From Ferrigenium kumadai (GTDB lineage: Bacteria > Pseudomonadota > Gammaproteobacteria > Burkholderiales > Gallionellaceae): DNA of 64,000 bases. Both the position numbers and the translations under genes were made by a program. The notes under the pieces were generated by a model that saw nothing but the letters and a program-made list of their open reading frames with translations, had not been told where the DNA came from and did no database searches. The DNA is taken from positions 620,001 through 684,000 of the forward strand of contig NZ_AP019536.1 in NCBI RefSeq assembly GCF_018324385.1, given 5' to 3'. The first letter of the stretch is position 1; each line of letters begins with the position of its first letter. This document shows positions 54,715 through 61,950 of this stretch, one piece after another.

Positions 54715-54767
54715 GAGCGGGCCCTGCCCGCGATATTTGCCTGGTCGCGGGCAGGGCCCGCTCCTAC
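54711..54767. repeat. REP-like perfect palindrome between ligD and ku
   Basis: A 23-base arm at 54711-54733 is matched perfectly by its inverse at 54745-54767 around 11 bases. The arm sequence GTAGGAGCGGGC...GCCCGCGA is very like the REP elements common in Pseudomonas and other proteobacteria. The ligD stop codon is contained in the left arm. It can form a strong hairpin in mRNA, giving ligD its 3' end and possibly damping readthrough into ku. Confidence 0.88.
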
Positions 54768-54826
54768 GGTCGTTCAACCAAGGTGGAGCCGTGGCGAAAT
54801 GAATTTGTCAGGGAAGGAGGTGCAAG

Positions 54827-55603
54827 ATGAGTATCCGTGCCATGTGGAAAGGCGTGATCCGTTTCGATTCGGTCCGCGTGCCGGTGAAGCTGTACGGCGC
54901 CGTCGAGGACCGCAACGTGCACTTCCGGCTGCTGCACCGACAGGACATGGAGCCGGTGCACCAGCACCTGGTCAACGCGGAGACAGACGAGGTGGTGCCT
55001 TATGAGGAGATACGCCGCGCCTACATCACCGAAGCCGGCGATCGCGTGCTGCTGGACAAGGCGGAGCTGGAGGCGCTGGAGCCGCAGCCTTCGCGCGACA
55101 TCGAGATCGTGAGCTTCGTGCCGCTGCAAGCGATCGACCATCGCTGGTACGACCGCCCCTATTATCTGGGGCCGGACGAGAACGATGCGGCATTCTCCGC
55201 GCTGGCCGATGCGCTGGAAGAGATGCAGGTGGAAGGCATTGCACGCTGGGTGATGCGCAACAAATCTTATATGGGAGCGCTGCAGTTGTATCAGGGCTGC
55301 CCCATGCTGATGTCGCTGCACCACGCCGAGGAGGTCGTCCCGGTGGAGGCATTGAAGCCGCCCGAAGGGCCGCCGCTGGACAAGCGCGAGCTGGGGCTGG
55401 CGCACCAGCTGATCGAGATGCTGGAGTCCGAGTTCCAGCCGCAGGAGTACCACGACGAATTCCGCGACCATGTGCTGGAGATGCTGGCGGCCAAGGCGCA
55501 GGGCAAGCAGGTGAAGAAACACGTGCCCAAACCGCGCGAACCGAGTATTGATTTGAGTCAAGCGCTGGAGAGCAGCATTCGGCAAGTGCGCAAACAAGCG
55601 TGA
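54827..55603 (+). CDS. Ku DNA-end-binding protein 1
   Basis: The 258-residue protein is a bacterial Ku core. It opens MSIRAMWKGVIRFDSVRVPVKLYGAVEDRNV and contains the bridge region HRQDMEPVHQHLVNAETDEVV and the PYYLGPDENDAAFSAL segment. Ku rings thread onto broken ends and recruit LigD. The C-terminal tail is short and basic (QVKKHVPKPREPS). A GGAAGGAGGTG site gives strong initiation. It is not closely similar to Ku 2, which follows nine bases later, so the pair may form a heterodimer. Confidence 0.93.
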   Translation: MSIRAMWKGVIRFDSVRVPVKLYGAVEDRNVHFRLLHRQDMEPVHQHLVNAETDEVVPYEEIRRAYITEAGDRVLLDKAELEALEPQPSRDIEIVSFVPLQAIDHRWYDRPYYLGPDENDAAFSALADALEEMQVEGIARWVMRNKSYMGALQLYQGCPMLMSLHHAEEVVPVEALKPPEGPPLDKRELGLAHQLIEMLESEFQPQEYHDEFRDHVLEMLAAKAQGKQVKKHVPKPREPSIDLSQALESSIRQVRKQA

Positions 55604-55611
55604 GGTGTGAC

Positions 55612-56502
55612 ATGGCAAAAGACGACGACACGAACCACATCGAAGAAGAGGAACTGGAGCAGGAGCAGCCGCGCGCCTTCTGGTCGGGCATCATCGCTTT
55701 CGGCCTGGTGAGCCTGCCGGTCAGCCTGTATCCCGCGCACAGCGGCAAGCTCGCGCTGAAGATGGTGGACGCCAAAGGCACGCCGCTCAAGCGGGAGTTC
55801 TACTGCGAACACGACAACCGGCCGCTGGAACCGGACGACATCGTGCGCAGCTACGAGATCGAGAAGTACCACTACGTGGTGGTCGAGGACGAGGAGCTGG
55901 AAGCGCTGGAACCGAAGCGGTCGCGCGAGATCGACTTGAAGCGCTTCGTGCCGCTCAGCTCGATCAACCCGGTGTATTTCGAGCGCGCCTATTTCCTCGT
56001 CCCCGACGGCGATACGACCAAGGCCTATCGCCTGTTGGCGAAAAGCATGGAGGATGAGCACAAGGCCGGCATCGCGACGTTCGTGATGCACGGCAAGGAT
56101 TACCTGGTAGCGATCATCGCCGAGGGTGGCATTCTGCGCGCGGAGACGCTGCGTTTCCACGACGAGCTGCGCACGCCTGAGCAGGTGGGGCTGCCTAAGC
56201 TGCAACATGCCGACAAGAAGGCGGTGGAGCAAATGCGTGTAGCAATCAAAAAACTGATGCACAAACAGCTCGATCCCGAACTGCTGAGCGACCCGCACAC
56301 CGTGAACCTCAGGCAGCGCATCGAGGCGAAACTCAAATCCGGCACCGATGTGCTGAAAGCGCCGGAGGAACCAGCACCGGCAGAAGCCGCCGGCAACGTG
56401 ATCGACCTGATGCAGGTGTTGAAGGAGCGGCTGCAGGGGCGGCAGGCTCATGTATCCAAGCCGGAGCGTGCTCCGACGCGGGGGAAACCGCGGGGCCGGT
56501 AG
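55612..56502 (+). CDS. Ku DNA-end-binding protein 2
   Basis: The 296-residue second Ku starts at ATG 55612 after GAGGTG. It has an acidic N-terminal extension (DDDTNHIEEEELEQEQPRA) before the Ku core ARAFWSGIIAFGLVSLPVSLYPAHS-type start and the bridge region KREFYCEHDNRPLEPDDIV. Its C-terminal extension is longer and ends in a basic stretch (KPERAPTRGKPRGR) that could bind DNA. Differences from Ku 1 in both tails suggest a specialised or heteromeric role, as seen for multiple Ku proteins in rhizobia. It ends the end-joining operon. Confidence 0.92.
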   Translation: MAKDDDTNHIEEEELEQEQPRAFWSGIIAFGLVSLPVSLYPAHSGKLALKMVDAKGTPLKREFYCEHDNRPLEPDDIVRSYEIEKYHYVVVEDEELEALEPKRSREIDLKRFVPLSSINPVYFERAYFLVPDGDTTKAYRLLAKSMEDEHKAGIATFVMHGKDYLVAIIAEGGILRAETLRFHDELRTPEQVGLPKLQHADKKAVEQMRVAIKKLMHKQLDPELLSDPHTVNLRQRIEAKLKSGTDVLKAPEEPAPAEAAGNVIDLMQVLKERLQGRQAHVSKPERAPTRGKPRGR

Positions 56503-56518
56503 TACGGGAACTAGAGGT

Positions 56519-56645
56519 TCACATGGTCTTCTTGAGCAGCGTGCGCAATTTTTTCAAAGTGCGGGTGTTCAGCACATCGTGTTTTTCCAGCCAGCCATGC
56601 CTGCCCAACTCCGTAGTGGACTGCACGGCGCAAAAGGCCGGGCAA
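56519..56645 (-). pseudogene. Possible gene remnant downstream of the ZIP permease
   Basis: The minus-strand frame here reads like coding sequence at its end (ELGRHGWLEKHDVLN then TRTLKKLRTLLKK, then TGA), but has no start of its own and runs back into the ZIP gene in another frame. I do not recognise the family. It may be the 3' end of a gene truncated when the ZIP gene region was joined here. The overlapping plus-strand reading of 45 codons looks less like protein. Confidence 0.25.
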
Positions 56646-57380
56646 TCAGGCAAGGCGTGATGCAATGAATATAAAGAGCGCCCCCAGACAGGTAAGCCCG
56701 ATGAGAATTGCGGTAACGGGCGCATGCTTGTGAGAGTGAGCTTCGGGCAGAATGTCCGAGGCGCCGATATACAGAAGGAAGCCGGTGAAGAATCCCAGAT
56801 AGAGCATCAGCATGGACGGCGACACATGGATAAACAGGGTGGAGACCGTTCCCAGGACAGGAGCGGCCGAATCCAGCAGAAGCATGGCGATCGCATGACG
56901 AGTGGTATTGCGGTTGACCAGCATCAGGCTCACCGTGTTGAGGCCGTCGCAAAAGTCGTGCGAGATCACGGCAATGGCAACAAGGACCCCGGTCGATTGG
57001 GAAACCTGAAATCCGAGGCCGATCCCGACGCCATCCATGAAGCTGTGTCCGGCAAGGAAAAGGGCCGATAGAACACCTACCCGGGGATGATGGTGTGTGG
57101 CGTAATCGGCTTCATGGACGTGGTGGATCAACAGAAATTTCTCAAGGCTGTGAAAGAGAAGAAAGCCGACAACCAATGCAACCATTGATCCTGTCGCGTC
57201 AATTCCTGAGTCGCGAGAAAGCCTGAAGATCTCAGGAAGGAGTTCGAAGCTCACGACGCCCAGGAGCACGCCGGCAGTGAAACTGAGAATGAAGTGCAAG
57301 CGGTCGTGGAACTTGAGCGCAAAAAAACCGCCGACACAAGTCGAGAAGAAGGTCGCTATTGAAAACAGTATGGCGCTCAT
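56646..57380 (-). CDS. ZIP-family divalent metal permease
   Basis: The 244-residue inner-membrane protein has about eight helices with the ZIP metal-site motifs GHSFMDGVGIGLGF and ISHDFCDGLNTVSLM. A histidine-rich loop (HHVHEADYATHHHP) between helices 3 and 4 is the usual metal-sensing or donor site. ZIP proteins take up zinc, iron or manganese; which one is unknown. Its start at 57380 is preceded by about 330 bases without a convincing gene on this strand. Downstream lies the possible remnant and then the end of the Ku operon. Confidence 0.88.
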   Translation of the reverse strand: MSAILFSIATFFSTCVGGFFALKFHDRLHFILSFTAGVLLGVVSFELLPEIFRLSRDSGIDATGSMVALVVGFLLFHSLEKFLLIHHVHEADYATHHHPRVGVLSALFLAGHSFMDGVGIGLGFQVSQSTGVLVAIAVISHDFCDGLNTVSLMLVNRNTTRHAIAMLLLDSAAPVLGTVSTLFIHVSPSMLMLYLGFFTGFLLYIGASDILPEAHSHKHAPVTAILIGLTCLGALFIFIASRLA

Positions 57381-57707
57381 GGAACCAATGAGTGATTTAT
57401 CCGGGGGGGACTTGATGCCATTTGATGCCCTCGCGTCACTTGATGGGGACGAACATATCTTACGCGACTGGAGGCGCTACGGAAGTAGGGCTACCCTGCG
57501 CCGCCACTGTAGTCTTGCCTACACACTACTGCTCATTGCGGGGTAATGGGCAAGGTAGCTTCGCCGCGAAGGACACAATTCAACGCCAGCATAGTCGCTG
57601 GTTATTCGCGGGGACGACGAAGAAAAAGCCCGGCAGTGCCGGGCTTTTTCTCGTTCCTTTGTGACTGACTATGGTCCGTCTTCGATGGTCGCTTTCGCTA
57701 TCAGCGT
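57381..57707. other. Intergenic stretch without a supported gene
   Basis: I see no gene with a ribosome binding site or family signature here. It should contain the ZIP promoter (minus strand). A small open frame on the plus strand runs through a terminator and is not credible. The only firm element is the hairpin at 57623-57649. Confidence 0.4.
57623..57649. terminator. Strong hairpin terminator, possibly of an unrecognised small RNA
   Basis: AAAAAGCCCGGCA at 57623-57635 pairs with TGCCGGGCTTTTT at 57637-57649. It has T tracts on both strands. On the minus strand it would end the transcript of the 48-residue gene at 57708; on the plus strand there is no gene before it, which leaves room for a small RNA. 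Confidence 0.85.
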
Positions 57708-57854
57708 TCAATGATGAGTATTTTCGGGAGCGATCAGGGGTTGGACATCGTGCGCATGTTTCTTCGCGCGTTTAGCCATCCTCTTTTCCTTCGGCGTCAT
57801 CAGAGGCTCCTTTTTCATGTCTTTATCCCTAATGGAGTGATGTGACTTGGGCAT
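57708..57854 (-). CDS. Small basic protein of 48 residues
   Basis: A short gene read from ATG at 57854 to TGA at 57710-57708. It has AAGGAG seven bases before the start, a better ribosome binding site than most genes here. The protein is rich in Lys, His, Arg and Met, with MKKEPLMTPKEKRMAKRAKK in the middle and a His-His end. It has no membrane segment. The MTPKEKRMAKRAKKHA stretch would form a charged helix that could bind nucleic acid. I do not recognise the family. It is followed by a terminator and lies upstream of the exonuclease gene's 3' end on the same strand. Confidence 0.6.
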   Translation of the reverse strand: MPKSHHSIRDKDMKKEPLMTPKEKRMAKRAKKHAHDVQPLIAPENTHH

Positions 57855-57885
57855 GATTGAACTCCTTATCGTGGTTAAGGAAGGC

Positions 57886-58542
57886 TCATGCTACTCCAAT
57901 ATTGCGCGGATGTCCTTTGGGCTGGCTCACGCCCATGATCGGCAACTCTTCGCGTGGTAAGTCGAGTGCTTCCAGCACCTTGAGCGCCGCGTAGGCGTCG
58001 TTTGCAGCGTAGAGCATTTGCTGCGAAGTGAGTCGGGGCTGCGACCAGTTGGATGTGGTCACATGCCGGGACTTGGCGAAGCGCTTCTTCAACACCAGTC
58101 CCACCGCCGCGCGCACGCCCATTTCCTTGTGGTAGCCGTCCATGCTGAACACCGTATTGAGATCCACCACCGCGTTGAAATTCACGCCCAGTTTCGCGTG
58201 GATATGTTTGCTATCCGATCTCAGGCCGAAGCCGACCTTGAGCAGAAGTTCCGATTGCAGCAACTCGATCAGGAAAGGATGCCCGTCCGCTTGATGCAGC
58301 TGGAACAGGTAAGCCTTGTCGTGCAGCGCGAACTGCACCACATGCGGCCCCTTGCTCACTTCGCCCGCGACGAACGTCGGCTTGGATTCGGTATCGAATC
58401 CGACGATGCCTGCAGCCATGATCTCGGCCGCGGCGGACGCGAACTCTTCCGTGCACGCCGGCACATGGATGCGCTCCAGCGTGAGACCGGCAAACGGCTC
58501 CATCAGCGCGATCTCAGGTTTGCTCGGGGCGGTTTTTTTCAT
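57886..58542 (-). CDS. RNase D-like 3'-5' exonuclease (DEDDy)
   Basis: The 218-residue protein has the DEDDy exonuclease residues: Asp and Glu in GIVGFDTESKP, Asp in GLRSDSKHIHAKLG, and the Tyr-Asp motif in LYAANDAYAALKVLEAL. It has the nuclease domain only, with no HRDC domain, so it resembles stand-alone RNase D- or WRN-type exonucleases. The substrate (RNA or DNA) is unknown. It precedes the small 48-residue gene and follows the RlmN-like gene on the same strand, with an 85-base gap. Confidence 0.85.
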   Translation of the reverse strand: MKKTAPSKPEIALMEPFAGLTLERIHVPACTEEFASAAAEIMAAGIVGFDTESKPTFVAGEVSKGPHVVQFALHDKAYLFQLHQADGHPFLIELLQSELLLKVGFGLRSDSKHIHAKLGVNFNAVVDLNTVFSMDGYHKEMGVRAAVGLVLKKRFAKSRHVTTSNWSQPRLTSQQMLYAANDAYAALKVLEALDLPREELPIMGVSQPKGHPRNIGVA

Positions 58543-58627
58543 ATGGGGGATAGTTGTGTTGAATTGAGTGGGCTACTTAATAGCAATGCTGAATAGGCCG
58601 TCATGCCTGCGAAAGCGGGTATCCAGC

Positions 58628-59689
58628 CTATCTGATTATCTGGACGGATTTTGACTTGTTCGGCATTTCCTTCACCGCCCGCGCGCGCAACTGCCCGCAT
58701 GCCCCTTCGATCTCCTGTCCCGCCGAATCGCGCAACTGGGTGATGATGCCGCGCTGCTTGAGCGTGCCGACGATGCGTGCCAGGCGTTCAGGGGAAGGGC
58801 GACGATAGTCGAGGCCGTCCACCTCATTGAACGGGATGAAGTTCATGATGGCGTACTTGCCGGTAAGCAGCTGCACGATGCGCTCCAGCTCGGCGTCGCT
58901 GTCGTTCACGCCTTCGATCAGCGTCCATTGGTATTGCGTGGGATAGTGCGTGGCGCGCGCATATTCCTCGCAACGCTCCACCAGTTCCTCCACCGGGATG
59001 CGCGGCGCATTGGGCAGCAGCTTCGCGCGCAGCGCATCGTCGGTGCTGTGCAGCGAGAGCGCGAGCGCGGGTTTGACCGCCTCCTGCGGCAGGCGCTCAA
59101 ACACCCGCAAATCCCCCACCGTCGAAAGCACCAGATTCTTGTGCCCGATGTTGCCTTGTATGCCGAGCACCTCGATCGCTTCAAGCACGTTGTCGAGATT
59201 GTGTGCCGGTTCGCCCATGCCCATGAACACCACCTTGCTCACGGCGCGGCGTCTGCGTGCGAGCGCCACCTGCGCGACGATCTCGGCGCTGCCGAGCTGG
59301 CGCAAGAGTCCCGCGCGGCCGCTCATGCAGAACACGCACCCCACGGCACAACCGACCTGCGTCGAGATGCACAGCCCGCCGCGCGGCAGCAGCACGCTCT
59401 CCACCATCTGACCATCGTGCAGCTCCACCAGCAGCCGCGCCACTTCGTCGTCGGCGGGATATTCCCCGTGCAGCCGCGCCAGCCCGTCCAGCTCCGCCTC
59501 GATGGCGGGCAGCTCGTTGCGCAGCGTCGCCGGAAAGAAAGTCTCTGCGGGGCTGCCTTTCCTGTCGTAAGAGCAGACTTGGCTCCAGCCGCGCAGCACA
59601 CGGTCCTCGTGGCAAGGCTTGGCGCCGAGATCGCGCAGGCGCTGGCGAAGCTGGGAAATGCGCGTCAGGGAAGGAGAAGCGGGAATCAA
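58628..59689 (-). CDS. RlmN-like radical SAM RNA methyltransferase
   Basis: The 353-residue enzyme has the cluster motif CAVGCVFC (CxxxCxxC) preceded by LCISTQVG, whose Cys matches RlmN Cys118. GMGEPAHNLDNVLEAI follows, and near the end EGACGQL gives the methyl-carrier Cys (RlmN Cys355). RlmN makes 2-methyladenosine at 23S A2503 and tRNA A37. Standard rlmN usually lies near ndk and ispG; this one does not and has a diverged N terminus, so it may be the second, paralogous enzyme found in many betaproteobacteria. The exact target is therefore left open. Confidence 0.85.
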   Translation of the reverse strand: MIPASPSLTRISQLRQRLRDLGAKPCHEDRVLRGWSQVCSYDRKGSPAETFFPATLRNELPAIEAELDGLARLHGEYPADDEVARLLVELHDGQMVESVLLPRGGLCISTQVGCAVGCVFCMSGRAGLLRQLGSAEIVAQVALARRRRAVSKVVFMGMGEPAHNLDNVLEAIEVLGIQGNIGHKNLVLSTVGDLRVFERLPQEAVKPALALSLHSTDDALRAKLLPNAPRIPVEELVERCEEYARATHYPTQYQWTLIEGVNDSDAELERIVQLLTGKYAIMNFIPFNEVDGLDYRRPSPERLARIVGTLKQRGIITQLRDSAGQEIEGACGQLRARAVKEMPNKSKSVQIIR

Positions 59690-59801
59690 AGTGACTTGGA
59701 GAGGGTTGCGGGAAAAACAGTGCTGATTTTACCTGAAGCTACAACCGGCCGTGCGGCGCGTGACCCCGTGTTGGGGCCACGCGATCTTACCGCGCCGGAT
59801 C

Positions 59802-60317
59802 CTACTTCATCGCTTTGGCCGGCATTTCCCTTACCGCTTTCAGCGCGTCGTCGGGCGAGATCTCGGTTCCCTTCGCATCCACATAATGCATGTCCCAGGC
59901 ACCGTCAGAATAGAAGAAGAATGTGCACTTTTCCTTGCACTGGAATTGGTGGACGTGCCGAGATGGCAACTGGACATAGCTTCCAGCCCGGAGTGTTTGC
60001 GACGGGCCATCCTTTATCTCCACTCGGGCTGTGCCGCTCACGATCATCAGATTTTCACCTGCAGTATGCCAATGCCAGGGGAGCGAACATCCTGTAGTCA
60101 ATTTGGCGAGGATGATGAACGCTCCTTTCGCTGGATCACCGGCCTGCACGGAGCCTGAGGCGCAGGTCGGCAGCGGGGGGAGCGGTCCGAACTTCATCTC
60201 CGCCATGTTACGTGCCGCTGGTTCGGTAGCGGACACCTGCGCATGCGCAAGACCTGGCAGACACAGGGCCAATGACACGGCCAGCATGGGGAACGACCAT
60301 TGGTTTGATTTAGTCAT
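59802..60317 (-). CDS. Exported cupin-domain protein
   Basis: From the ATG at 60317, with AGGAGGG eight bases upstream, the protein has 171 residues. A signal peptide ends near GLAHAQV. The cupin fold has a metal site in LPWHWHTAGENLMIV (His-x-His and Glu) and the second-strand His in PSRHVHQFQC. Two further cysteines (QCKEKC) sit beside this His. It is a single-domain periplasmic cupin of unknown reaction. It is divergent from msrA, which is also exported; both may serve envelope stress. Confidence 0.78.
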   Translation of the reverse strand: MTKSNQWSFPMLAVSLALCLPGLAHAQVSATEPAARNMAEMKFGPLPPLPTCASGSVQAGDPAKGAFIILAKLTTGCSLPWHWHTAGENLMIVSGTARVEIKDGPSQTLRAGSYVQLPSRHVHQFQCKEKCTFFFYSDGAWDMHYVDAKGTEISPDDALKAVREMPAKAMK

Positions 60318-60541
60318 TTCTTTTCCCTCCTGTATGAGAGATTCGGTTGAGAAGGTTGCTCGCATGGTCAGGCAACCGCTTTGCGTAACCAGCATTTGCT
60401 GAACGCCATTGCACCCGTGAAATATAGTTGAACCGGCAAACATATCAATTCGCATTGTCATGTATATGGAATCAGCAAGTGACTCGAGTCGTTACCTTGT
60501 CGCCCGACCTGGCGCCGGGATCGCGCTTAAGGCGAGTGGGC

Positions 60542-60570
60542 GGAAACCTATGCATCCGCCTTCGTTCTAA
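60542..60570 (+). promoter_or_regulatory. Candidate ECF-type promoter of msrA
   Basis: GGAAACC at 60542-60548, a 15-base spacer and GTTCTAA at 60564-60570 resemble RpoE/ECF promoters (GGAACTT and TCTAA types). It lies 33 bases before the msrA start. A GGCGGA/TCCGCC inverted repeat (60539-60560) overlaps it. Confidence 0.35.
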
Positions 60571-60603
60571 TACGTGAACTTTTCAGAATGAAAAGGAACG
60601 ATC

Positions 60604-61215
60604 ATGAACCGTACCTTCAAACATTACCTGCTCGGATGCGTTTGCCTCATGGCCAGCCAGGGGCCGGCATGGGCAGCGCCTGCCGAACAGACGGCGGTGT
60701 TCGCCGGTGGCTGCTTCTGGGGTGTGGATGCGGTGTTCAAGCATGTGAAGGGCGTGTCGAAAGTGGTGTCCGGCTACGCCGGGGGCAGCGCGGCGACCGC
60801 GACCTATGAGCAAGTGAGCAGGGGCGACACCGGGCATGCCGAAGCCGTGCAGGTCAGTTTCGACCCGGCGAAGATCGGTTACCGGAAATTGCTGGAAGTG
60901 TTCTTCAGCGTGGCGCACGACCCCACCCAGCTCAACCGCCAGGGGCCGGACTACGGAACCCAATACCGCTCGGCGATCTTCTACGCCGGCAAGGACCAGC
61001 AGCAACTCGCGCAAGGCTACATCGGCCAACTCACCGCCGCGCGCACCTACGCCGCTCCCATCGTCACCCAGGTCGTGCCGCTAAAGCAGTTCTATCCCGC
61101 CGAGGACTACCACCAGAACTACTTTGCCCAGCACCCCTACCAGCCGTACATCGTGATCAACGACAGACCCAAGGTGGAACAATTGCGCAAACGATACCCG
61201 GGGTTGTATCAATAG
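60604..61215 (+). CDS. msrA: Exported peptide methionine sulfoxide reductase A
   Basis: The 203-residue enzyme has a signal peptide (ending QGPAWAAP) and the MsrA motif GGCFWG with catalytic Cys37. The substrate-site residues follow (GYAGG, YEQV, GHAEAVQVSF and NRQGPDYGTQYRS). It repairs oxidised methionine in periplasmic proteins. No second domain (MsrB or thioredoxin) is fused, so reducing power must come from another exported redox protein. It is single, ended by a terminator. Confidence 0.93.
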   Translation: MNRTFKHYLLGCVCLMASQGPAWAAPAEQTAVFAGGCFWGVDAVFKHVKGVSKVVSGYAGGSAATATYEQVSRGDTGHAEAVQVSFDPAKIGYRKLLEVFFSVAHDPTQLNRQGPDYGTQYRSAIFYAGKDQQQLAQGYIGQLTAARTYAAPIVTQVVPLKQFYPAEDYHQNYFAQHPYQPYIVINDRPKVEQLRKRYPGLYQ

Positions 61216-61238
61216 GACGTTCGTATCGTTTGCCAAAG

Positions 61239-61265
61239 AGAAAGCCCGGTGATGCCGGGCTTTCT
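61239..61265 (+). terminator. Terminator of msrA
   Basis: AGAAAGCCCGG at 61239-61249 and CCGGGCTTTCT at 61255-61265 form an 11-base stem around a five-base loop, with a T-rich 3' side. Confidence 0.85.
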
Positions 61266-61305
61266 CATGGAAGGCGCTATGTGGTAGCTGTTGCACTTTC
61301 CGTAC

Positions 61306-61331
61306 CCCGGCAGATTTATTAATCTGCCGGG
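61306..61331. repeat. Perfect palindrome directly before an unrecognised gene
   Basis: CCCGGCAGATT (61306-61316) and AATCTGCCGGG (61321-61331) are perfect inverted copies around TATT. The ATG of the next gene begins two bases later, so the stem covers the place of its ribosome binding site. It has no T tract. It may be an operator or a translation-control hairpin. Confidence 0.6.
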
Positions 61332-61332
61332 C

Positions 61333-61950
61333 ATGGGCAAAACAAGAACTCCCCCATCTCTGAATTGGCTTATCAACAAGCGAGCCAGATTGCTTGGAGA
61401 AATAAATAAATTGCAAAAGTCGCTCCCCGAGCGACTAGAAAAAGCACAACTCGAGGTTGCGCAAGCAGAAATTAGATTAGCGCAGGCTAAGGAGCAATTG
61501 GCCTACGAGAAAACAGTTGAAGCCAGAATTATCCAAGCGTTACATGCAGACTTGCAGGCGATCGATACCACCATCGGAATGCATGAAATTCTGATAAATC
61601 CTGCGAGCATTCCACCAATACGTTCCCATAGTACTAAAAGGATTTTGCCTTATGGCGAAATTACGAGATGCGTATTTGACTGTCTCAAGTATGCCGGGGG
61701 CGGTCCACTATCAACACTCGAAATAGCGGCGTTCATTGCATCTAATAATGACTTGGAACTATCTGGCGAAAGCTTCCGAACGTTAGGCGATTGCGTCCGC
61801 CATCGGCTAAAAAATTTGCGTGCAAAAGGTAAAGTTGAACGTGTAAATGAAACGAAAGGACCAAATAAAGAAGGGCTATGGGCGCTTCCCAGAGATGTTA
61901 CGCAGCCGGTGCCTGCATGGCAGCCCAAAGTAACTCACCGTCGCGCTTAA
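61333..61950 (+). CDS. Unrecognised coiled-coil protein with a winged-helix-like C-terminal part
   Basis: The 205-residue protein from ATG 61333 has a heptad-rich coiled coil (about 15-75: LLGEINKLQKSLPERLEKAQ, then EVAQAEIRLAQAKEQLAYEK). A compact helical region follows with the look of a winged helix (about 110-190: YGEITRCVFDCLKYAGGGPLS, then RHRLKNLRAKGKVERV). Base composition is clearly lower in GC than the genes before msrA. The last 17 residues overlap the transposase gene tail to tail, so the natural C terminus may have been altered by an insertion. I do not recognise the family; DNA binding with dimerisation through the coil is inference. No ribosome binding site is visible because of the palindrome. 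Confidence 0.55.
   Translation: MGKTRTPPSLNWLINKRARLLGEINKLQKSLPERLEKAQLEVAQAEIRLAQAKEQLAYEKTVEARIIQALHADLQAIDTTIGMHEILINPASIPPIRSHSTKRILPYGEITRCVFDCLKYAGGGPLSTLEIAAFIASNNDLELSGESFRTLGDCVRHRLKNLRAKGKVERVNETKGPNKEGLWALPRDVTQPVPAWQPKVTHRRA

Noticed and set aside
54711..54767. The large palindrome as a rho-independent terminator of ligD
   Set aside because: No T tract follows it, it contains the stop codon, and its sequence fits a REP element better.
57555..57585. Similarity of a short stretch to the 3' end of clpB (GxFAAKDTI in one frame), suggesting a clpB fragment
   Set aside because: The match is about 19 of 22 bases with an indel nearby, which is within chance for this window, and nothing else of ClpB is present.
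61306..61331. The palindrome as a second msrA terminator
   Set aside because: A proper terminator already exists at 61239-61265 and this stem lacks a T tract and abuts a start codon.
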